Assembly: GCA_003221695.1 (NCBI GenBank) | Contig: QHSX01000052.1 | Coordinates: 24,629-88,628 of the forward strand | Source: Candidatus Rokuibacteriota bacterium | GTDB taxonomy: Bacteria; Methylomirabilota; Methylomirabilia; Rokubacteriales; CSP1-6 | Direction: 5' to 3' | Length of the DNA stretch: 64,000 nucleotides | In this document: piece after piece, positions 57,443 to 64,000 of the stretch | How the letters are laid out: each line of letters starts with the position of its first letter | Position numbering within the stretch: position 1 is the first letter of the stretch | Program-made: the position numbers and the translations under genes | The notes under the pieces: model-generated | Databases searched by the model: none | Told to the model about the DNA's origin: nothing | The model's input: only the letters and a program-made list of their open reading frames with translations

Positions 57443-58790
57443 CGTCTATCGCTGCCAACAGTGCGGATACGCGAGCCCCAAGGCCGGCACCTGTCCCGAC
57501 TGCCTGCGGGCTGGCGCGGGCTACCTCCAGCTCGTGGAGGAGCGCGCGGCGCCGGCGCGAAGCGGCCGGGGGTCGCCGGCCGGGGAGGGGCGGCCCCGGC
57601 CCCTGCGTGACATCACGCTGGAGCAGCACGACCGCATCCGCACCGGCATCGGCGAGCTCGACCGTGTTCTGGGCGGCGGCGTCGTCCGCGGCTCGCTCGT
57701 CCTCGTGGGCGGGGATCCGGGCATCGGCAAAAGCACGCTGCTCCTGCAGACGGCGCGGGCGCTTGCGCGCGTGACCCCGCCCGTCCTGTACGTGTCGGCG
57801 GAGGAGTCGGCGGCGCAGGTCAAGATACGCGCGGAGCGGCTCGGGATCGCCGCGGACGGCCTGCTCCTCTGGACGGAGACCGACCTCGCCGCGGTCCAGG
57901 CCCAGCTCGACGACGTGAAGCCCCGCGCGCTCGTCGTGGATTCGATCCAGACCGTCTTCCTGCCCGAGCTCGAGTCCGCGCCGGGGAGCGTCGCGCAGGT
58001 GCGCGAGTGCGGCGCCCGCCTCATGATGCTCGCCAAGGGGCTCGGGATCGCCACGTTCCTCGTCGGTCACGTGACGAAGGAGGGCGCGCTCGCGGGGCCG
58101 CGGGTTCTCGAACACCTGGTGGACACGGTCCTCTACTTCGAGGGCGAGAGCCACCACGCCTACCGCGTGCTCCGCGCGGTCAAGAACCGCTTCGGCTCCA
58201 CCAATGAGATCGGCGTCTTCCAGATGGGCGAGGGGGGGCTCGCGGAGGTGACGAACCCGTCGGGGTTCTTCCTCGCAGAGCGGCCCGGCGACGCACCGGG
58301 CTCCGTCGTCGTCTCGAGCCTCGAGGGGACGCGCCCGCTCCTGCTCGAGCTCCAGGCGCTCGTCGCGCGCGCGTCCTTCGGCACACCGCGGCGGACCGTG
58401 CTCGGCGCCGACTACAACCGTGTGTGCCTCCTGCTCGCGGTGCTCGAGAAGCGCGCCGGCATGCCGCTCGCGAGTCAGGACGTGTTCGTCAACGTCGCGG
58501 GCGGAGGGCGCGTGACGGAGCCGGCGGCGGATCTTGGCATCGTCCTGGCCGCCGCGTCGAGCTACCTTGACCGCCCGGTGCCCGGCGACGTCGTCGTGCT
58601 GGGGGAGGTCGGGCTCACGGGCGAGGTGCGTGCGGTCGCCGGGCTCGAGCTCAGGCTGAAGGAAGCGGCGGCGCTCGGCTTCCGGCGCGCGGTCGTGCCG
58701 AAGAGCGGCGTTCCAGCCGGCACGAAGGTCCCGCTCGAAGTCCGTGGCGTGGCAACGGTCAACGAGGCGCTCGACGCGCTGCTCGGCTGA
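57423..58790 (+). CDS. radA: DNA repair protein RadA
   Basis: YRCQQCGYASPKAGTCPDCLRAG zinc finger; GSLVLVGGDPGIGKSTLLLQTARALA...YVSAEESAAQVKIRAERLGI...VVPKSGVP. Confidence 0.96.
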   Translation: MTARDASVYRCQQCGYASPKAGTCPDCLRAGAGYLQLVEERAAPARSGRGSPAGEGRPRPLRDITLEQHDRIRTGIGELDRVLGGGVVRGSLVLVGGDPGIGKSTLLLQTARALARVTPPVLYVSAEESAAQVKIRAERLGIAADGLLLWTETDLAAVQAQLDDVKPRALVVDSIQTVFLPELESAPGSVAQVRECGARLMMLAKGLGIATFLVGHVTKEGALAGPRVLEHLVDTVLYFEGESHHAYRVLRAVKNRFGSTNEIGVFQMGEGGLAEVTNPSGFFLAERPGDAPGSVVVSSLEGTRPLLLELQALVARASFGTPRRTVLGADYNRVCLLLAVLEKRAGMPLASQDVFVNVAGGGRVTEPAADLGIVLAAASSYLDRPVPGDVVVLGEVGLTGEVRAVAGLELRLKEAAALGFRRAVVPKSGVPAGTKVPLEVRGVATVNEALDALLG

Positions 58791-58811
58791 GCGCATGACG
58801 GCTCGCGCCTC

Positions 58812-59834
58812 ATGACCAACACCGTTGTGCGGCTCGTCGTCCTGGTGGTCTCCGCCGCCGTCGGCGGGGCGACGGCCCAGGCGCTGGCGGCGCCCGTCCT
58901 GGCGGGCGGTGTCGCCGGCGCGCTCGTCGGTGGCGCCGCGGTCCTGCTCGAGGTCGTCGCGGCGTGGCTCCCGATCGAGCGCCTCGCGTGGGGCGTCGCG
59001 GGAGGGCTCGCCGGTCTCGGGGTCGGGCTCGTCGTCGGTCTCGTCGCAGCGGCGCTGGTCCCGCGGGGCCAGGCCTCGGTCGTCGCGCTCGCGCTCGCGC
59101 TCGGCGCGTACGTCGGCGCCGCGGTCGTGCTCGGGCGGCTCAGCGATCTGTCGGCGATCTCGGCGCGGTTCTTCCCCGCCTCCAGCGGGCGCCGCGGGCT
59201 CGACAAGATCCTCGATACCTCGGCCATCATCGACGGGCGGATCGCCGACGTCTGCGGGACGGGGTTCCTCGATGGTCCCCTGGTCGTTCCCGGCTTTGTG
59301 CTGCGTGAGCTCCAGCGGATCGCCGACTCGCCGGACGTGCTCAAGCGCAGTCGCGGCCGCCGGGGGTTCGAGGTGCTCGGCCGGCTCCAGCGGATCCCCG
59401 GGCTCAGGGTCGAGATTGCGGAGGTCGAGGTCGTCGGCGTCGAAGAGGTGGATCGGAAGCTCCTCGAGTTCGCACGGACGCGCGAGGGCAAGGTCGTCAC
59501 GAACGACTACAACCTCGCCAAGCTGGCGGAGGTCGGCGGCGTGGCCGTGCTGAACGTCAACGAGCTGGCGAACGCAGTGAAGCCAGTGATGCTCCCCGGC
59601 GAGGCGATGACCGTCCAGGTTCTCCGCGAGGGCAAGGAGCCTGGTCAGGGCGTTGGGTACCTCGACGACGGCACGATGGTCGTCATCGAGCAGGGCCGGC
59701 GACACATCGGCCGGGCGCTCGACGTGGTCGTGACGAGCGTGCTGCAGACGCCGGCGGGCCGAATGATCTTCACGCGCGCGCGCGACGAGGCAGCGCCGGC
59801 GGCCGTGGCGGCGCCGGAGCGCGCCGATGCCTAG
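58812..59834 (+). CDS. PIN/TRAM domain membrane protein (YacL-like)
   Basis: N-terminal TM helices, then [62 protein letters not shown]... and a TRAM-like C-terminus. Confidence 0.92.
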   Translation: MTNTVVRLVVLVVSAAVGGATAQALAAPVLAGGVAGALVGGAAVLLEVVAAWLPIERLAWGVAGGLAGLGVGLVVGLVAAALVPRGQASVVALALALGAYVGAAVVLGRLSDLSAISARFFPASSGRRGLDKILDTSAIIDGRIADVCGTGFLDGPLVVPGFVLRELQRIADSPDVLKRSRGRRGFEVLGRLQRIPGLRVEIAEVEVVGVEEVDRKLLEFARTREGKVVTNDYNLAKLAEVGGVAVLNVNELANAVKPVMLPGEAMTVQVLREGKEPGQGVGYLDDGTMVVIEQGRRHIGRALDVVVTSVLQTPAGRMIFTRARDEAAPAAVAAPERADA

Positions 59835-60507
59835 GGTGGTCGCCGTCATCCCCGCGGGCGGCGTGGGCAGGCGGTTCGGCGCCCGCACGCCGAAGCAGTT
59901 CCTGCGGCTGGGGCCGGCGCCGATCCTGGCGGCGACCGTCCGCCACTTCGCGCGCCACCCGGCGGTGGGCGTCGTCGTCGTCGCCGCGCCCGAGCCCTGG
60001 GTGGCGCGCGCGCGACGGATCCTCGAGCCCGTGGTGAAGGACGCGTCTCTCACGGTGGTCGCCGGCGGGCGCACGCGCCAGGACTCGGTATGGCTCGCGC
60101 TGCAGGCGGCGCCCGAGGACGCGGAGATCGTGGTGGTGCACGACGCGGTCCGTCCGCTGATCACGCGACACCTCATCGACGCCGTCGTGCGCGCGGCCGC
60201 CGCGGAGGGTGCGGCGATCTGTGCCCTGCCGATCACGGAGACGGTCAAGCGGGTGCGCGCCGCGCGGGTGGAGGCGACGCTCGATCGCTCGGAGCTCTGG
60301 GCGGTCCAGACCCCACAGGCGTTCCGCACCGACCTCCTCCGCGAGGCGCACGAGAAGGCGCGGCGCGACGGCGTCGTCGGCACCGACGACGCGGTGCTCG
60401 TCGAGCGCCTCGGTCACCCGGTGCGGGTGGTGCGTGGGCTCGTGGAGAACGTCAAGATCACGACGCCGGCGGATCTCCGCCGGGCGCGCTCTCTGGCCGG
60501 TCGGTGA
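59827..60507 (+). CDS. ispD: 2-C-methyl-D-erythritol 4-phosphate cytidylyltransferase
   Basis: [42 protein letters not shown]...[30 protein letters not shown]. Confidence 0.95.
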   Translation: MPRVVAVIPAGGVGRRFGARTPKQFLRLGPAPILAATVRHFARHPAVGVVVVAAPEPWVARARRILEPVVKDASLTVVAGGRTRQDSVWLALQAAPEDAEIVVVHDAVRPLITRHLIDAVVRAAAAEGAAICALPITETVKRVRAARVEATLDRSELWAVQTPQAFRTDLLREAHEKARRDGVVGTDDAVLVERLGHPVRVVRGLVENVKITTPADLRRARSLAGR

Positions 60508-60983
60508 CGCGCGTCGGGTTCGGTTTCGACCTCCATCCCCTGGTGGATGGCCGTCCCCTGGTTCTGGGTGGTGTGACGGTGCCGAGCGCCCGGGGCCTCG
60601 ACGGTCATTCCGACGCCGACGTGCTGACGCACGCGATCGCCGAGGCGCTGCTGGGCGCGCTCGCGCTCGGGGATCTTGGCCGCCACTTCCCCGACAGCGA
60701 CCCGCGTTACCGTGGGATCTCGAGCCTGGCGCTGCTCCGGCGCGTCGTCGAGCTCGTGACCTCACGCGGCGGGCGGCTCGTCAACGTCGATGCGACGGTG
60801 CTCGCCGAGGCGCCGCGGCTCGCGCCGCACCTCGATGGGATGGCCAAGCGACTGGCTGAGACGCTCGGGCTCGACATCGATCGGGTGAGCGTGAAGGCCA
60901 AGAGTCCCGAGGGGCTCGGGCTCCTCGGACGTCGCGAGGGCATCGCCGCGATGGCGGTCGCGAGCGTGGAGGTCGCCGCGTGA
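60504..60983 (+). CDS. ispF: 2-C-methyl-D-erythritol 2,4-cyclodiphosphate synthase
   Basis: RVGFGFDLHPLVDGRPLVLGGVTVPSARGLDGHSDADVLTHAIAEALLGALALGDLGRHFPDSDPRYRGISS. Confidence 0.96.
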   Translation: MTRVGFGFDLHPLVDGRPLVLGGVTVPSARGLDGHSDADVLTHAIAEALLGALALGDLGRHFPDSDPRYRGISSLALLRRVVELVTSRGGRLVNVDATVLAEAPRLAPHLDGMAKRLAETLGLDIDRVSVKAKSPEGLGLLGRREGIAAMAVASVEVAA

Positions 60984-62380
60984 GCGTCAAGGTGTACAAC
61001 ACGCTGACGCGGAGCAAGGAGGAGTTCGCGCCCCTCACCCCCGGCCACGTGCGCATCTACGTGTGTGGTGTGACGGTGTACGACCTCTCCCACGTTGGCC
61101 ACGCGCGGAGCACGATGGTGTTCGACGTCATCCAACGGTACTTCCGCTTCAAGGGCTACCGCGTCACGTTCGTCCGGAACTTCACGGACGTGGACGACAG
61201 GATCATCCGACGGGCGAATGCCGAGGGCGTGCCGGCCTCGGAACTCTCCGAGCGTTACATCCAGGCGTTCCGCGAGGACATGGCGTCGATCGGCGTTGCG
61301 CCGGCCGATGTCGAGCCGAAGGCCACCCTGCACATCCCCGAGATGGTCGCGCTCATCGAGCGCCTCGTCGCCAAGGGGTTCGCCTACACGGTGGACGGCG
61401 ACGTGTACTTCGAGATCCGGCGGTTCCCGGCGTACGGACGGCTCTCCGGCAAGAACCTCGACGAGCTTCTCGCCGGCGCGCGCGTCGAGGTCGACGAGCG
61501 CAAGCGTGATCCCCGCGACTTCGCCCTCTGGAAGTCGTCGAAGCCCGGGGAGCCGGACTGGCCCAGCCCGTGGGGCCCCGGCCGCCCCGGCTGGCACATC
61601 GAGTGCTCCGCGATGGCGACGAAGTACCTCGGAGAGTCCTTCGACATCCACGGAGGTGGCGAAGACCTGATCTTCCCCCACCACGAGTGCGAGATCGCCC
61701 AGTCCGAGGCCGACACCGGACGCACGTTCGCGCGCTACTGGCTCCACAACGGCATGGTGACCTTCCGAGCCGAGAAGATGTCGAAGTCACTGGGTAACGT
61801 CCTCACCATTCGAGCGTTCGTCAAACGCCACGACGCCGACGCCTTTCGGCTCTTCGTGCTCGGCACCCACTATCGCCACCCGGTGGACTTCGCCGAGGAG
61901 CGTGTGCGGGACAGCGCGCGCGCGCTCGAGCGCCTCACCCGGCTCGTCCACGACGCGCGGGCGCTCGGGAGCGGCACGTCGGGGGCTCTGCCCGAGGCGC
62001 TGGGCGGAGTCCGTGCGCGGTTCGAGGCCGCCATGGATGACGACTTCAACACGCCGCAGGCGCTCGGCGTGCTATTCGACCTCGCCCGTGCGCTCGCCGA
62101 GGACCGCGACCGCGGAGCGACGGACGCGCGCGCCCGCGAGCGTTTCGTCGCGGGCGTCTCCGAGCTGGTCACGCTCGGGCAGGTCCTCGGGCTGTTCCAG
62201 CGCGCGCCGGACCCCGGGGGCATGCCCGGGGCGGTGCTGAGGCTCGTCGAGGAGCGCAGGCAGGCGCGAGCGCGTCGCGACTGGACGCGCGCCGATCAGC
62301 TCCGCGACGAGATCCAGCGGCTCGGCTGGAGCGTCGAGGACACGCCGAGCGGACCGCGCGTTACGCGGAAGAGCGAGTGA
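60980..62380 (+). CDS. cysS: Cysteinyl-tRNA synthetase
   Basis: [72 protein letters not shown]...KMSKSLGN. Confidence 0.97.
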   Translation: MSVKVYNTLTRSKEEFAPLTPGHVRIYVCGVTVYDLSHVGHARSTMVFDVIQRYFRFKGYRVTFVRNFTDVDDRIIRRANAEGVPASELSERYIQAFREDMASIGVAPADVEPKATLHIPEMVALIERLVAKGFAYTVDGDVYFEIRRFPAYGRLSGKNLDELLAGARVEVDERKRDPRDFALWKSSKPGEPDWPSPWGPGRPGWHIECSAMATKYLGESFDIHGGGEDLIFPHHECEIAQSEADTGRTFARYWLHNGMVTFRAEKMSKSLGNVLTIRAFVKRHDADAFRLFVLGTHYRHPVDFAEERVRDSARALERLTRLVHDARALGSGTSGALPEALGGVRARFEAAMDDDFNTPQALGVLFDLARALAEDRDRGATDARARERFVAGVSELVTLGQVLGLFQRAPDPGGMPGAVLRLVEERRQARARRDWTRADQLRDEIQRLGWSVEDTPSGPRVTRKSE

Positions 62381-63129
62381 GCGCGGACCGCGTCTGGGGG
62401 CGGAACCCGGTCTGCGAGCTGCTGAAGAGCGGCGGGCGACGCGTCGACGAAGTCGCCGTGCTCGCGGGCGGGCGTGGGCCGCTCGCGGAGGTGGTTGCGC
62501 TGGCGCGCCGCGCCGGTGTCAAGGTCTCCTACCGCACACGCGAGCAGCTCACGGCGATCGCCGGCACGGACCGCCATCAGGGCGTCGTGGCTCGCGTGGC
62601 GGCGGGTGAGTACGTTGAGATGGACGCGCTCCTCGAGATCGCGGCCGAGCGCGGCGAGGCGCCCTTCTTACTGGCGCTCGATCAGGTTCAGGACCCACGG
62701 AACTTCGGGGCGATCTTGAGAACCGCCGAGGCCTTCGGCGCCCACGGTGTGATCGTCGGGAAGCATCACCAGGTCGGCCTCACCGGGGCTGCGGCCCACG
62801 TAGCGATGGGGGCCGCGGAGTACCTCCCCGTGGCCCGCGTTACTAACGTCGTCAGTGCACTCGAAACGGTTAAGAAATCAGGGGTTTGGATATATGGGAG
62901 CACCGCCTCCAACGGCGTCTCCCTTTGGGCTTCCGATCTGACCGGCCCCCTGTGCCTGGTATTGGGAAGCGAGGGGGAGGGCCTGAGACCCCTGGTGGCG
63001 CGAACCTGCGACGTCTTGGTGACGATCCCAATGGCCGGCAGGATCGGATCGCTCAATGTCGCCGCCGCGGCGGGGGTCCTCTGCTACGAGGTGGCCCGGC
63101 AGAGGAGGCTAAAGTCTCAAACTCCTTGA
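62377..63129 (+). CDS. rlmB: 23S rRNA (guanosine-2'-O)-methyltransferase RlmB / TrmH family
   Basis: VWGRNPVCELLKSGGRRVDEVAVLAG...LLALDQVQDPRNFGAILRTAEAFGAHGVIVGKHHQVGLTGAAAHVAMGAAEYLPVARVTN...VLGSEGEGLRPLVARTCD. Confidence 0.94.
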   Translation: MSADRVWGRNPVCELLKSGGRRVDEVAVLAGGRGPLAEVVALARRAGVKVSYRTREQLTAIAGTDRHQGVVARVAAGEYVEMDALLEIAAERGEAPFLLALDQVQDPRNFGAILRTAEAFGAHGVIVGKHHQVGLTGAAAHVAMGAAEYLPVARVTNVVSALETVKKSGVWIYGSTASNGVSLWASDLTGPLCLVLGSEGEGLRPLVARTCDVLVTIPMAGRIGSLNVAAAAGVLCYEVARQRRLKSQTP

Positions 63130-63168
63130 CTCAACGGAGTTCCGTTATTAAAGTGAAGTTTTGTCTGT

Positions 63169-63243
63169 GCTGGCGTAGCTCAGTGGCAGAGCAACTGCCT
63201 TGTAAGCAGTGGGTCGGGGGTTCAAATCCTCCCGCCAGCGCCA
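63169..63243 (+). tRNA. tRNA-Thr (TGT)
   Basis: Cloverleaf gctggcg...ttgtaag...ggttcaaatcc...cgccagcgcca; anticodon TGT, encoded CCA. Confidence 0.95.
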
Positions 63244-63281
63244 GCTTTTTCAATGGGTTCGACGCGCGTGCCGGCGGATTC

Positions 63282-63367
63282 GGGGAGGTACCCAAGTGGC
63301 CAAAGGGGGCAGACTGTAAATCTGCTGGCGTACGCCTTCGGGGGTTCAAATCCTCCCCTCCCCACCA
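63282..63367 (+). tRNA. tRNA-Tyr (GTA)
   Basis: ggggaggtacccaagtggcc...actgtaaatctg...long variable arm...cctccccacca; anticodon GTA. Confidence 0.95.
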
Positions 63368-63398
63368 TCTCGACTGACAACACACGTGACTCGGAGGG

Positions 63399-63473
63399 GC
63401 GGGAATAGCTCAGTGGTAGAGCGCCAGCCTTCCAAGCTGGGGGTCGCGGGTTCGAATCCCGTTTCCCGCTCCA
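63399..63473 (+). tRNA. tRNA-Gly (TCC)
   Basis: gcgggaatagctcagtggtagagcgccagccttccaagctgggggtcgcgggttcgaatcccgtttcccgctcca; anticodon TCC. Confidence 0.95.
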
Positions 63474-63502
63474 GGAGTTTTGGGCTCGCGAGGGTTTCGT
63501 TC

Positions 63503-63578
63503 GCCCATGTAGCTCAGACGGCAGAGCGCGTCCTTGGTAAGGACGAGGTCTCCGGTTCGATCCCGGACATGGGCTCCA
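63503..63578 (+). tRNA. tRNA-Thr (GGT)
   Basis: gcccatgtagctcagacggcagagcgcgtccttggtaaggacgaggtctccggttcgatcccggacatgggctcca; anticodon GGT. Confidence 0.95.
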
Positions 63579-63622
63579 CTTCGACTGTCGTGAGCGTGAT
63601 CGCCAACGGGAGGAAGTGAGGG

Positions 63623-64000
<378 letters not shown>

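Noticed and set aside
57396-60383. 995-aa minus-strand ORF opposite radA/PIN-TRAM/ispD
   Set aside because: Antisense shadow ORF spanning three genuine plus-strand genes.

Overview
This is a high-GC bacterial chromosomal window, mostly housekeeping and metabolic genes. My taxonomic impression is Rokubacteria/Methylomirabilota-like, by inference only. From left to right: (1) a peptidoglycan-recycling neighbourhood (NagZ, DUF1343/NamZ-like, MurQ); (2) an IlvD/Edd dehydratase, an SDR, acyl-CoA and enoyl-CoA genes, a P450 and a ferredoxin; (3) a REC-PilZ regulator and a USP/CBS stress island with an unlisted 41-aa membrane ORF; (4) a type III PKS, methyltransferase and flavoprotein operon; (5) an isolated nuoLMN set; (6) a glycerol-3-phosphate / glycerophosphodiester operon (HAD, glpD, ugpB-A-E, GDPD, glpK) with no transporter ATPase; (7) a split F0 ATP synthase locus (atpZ, atpI, a, c), then rex, mfd, a SurA-like lipoprotein and rho; (8) a long superoperon rpmE-prfA-prmC-murA-hisGDBHAF-hisIE-mlaEFD-radA-PIN/TRAM-ispD-ispF-cysS-rlmB; (9) tRNA Thr-Tyr-Gly-Thr followed by tuf. 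The most unusual signal is a family of dispersed GC-rich repeats, types A and B, that sit at gene-gene junctions inside operons. At hisG/hisD, hisB/hisH, hisA/hisF, mlaF/mlaD and GDPD/glpK the repeat DNA forms an ORF, or a chain of mini-ORFs, whose start overlaps the upstream stop codon and whose stop overlaps the downstream start codon (GTGA/ATGA/TAATG type). At nuoM/nuoN the repeat is read as a C-terminal extension of nuoM. Repeat unit lengths of 44, 50 and 68 bp all keep the same phase (2 mod 3), and one repeat hairpin shows a compensatory base-pair change. This looks like a repeat element that targets, or is tolerated at, translationally coupled operon junctions while keeping translation continuous.
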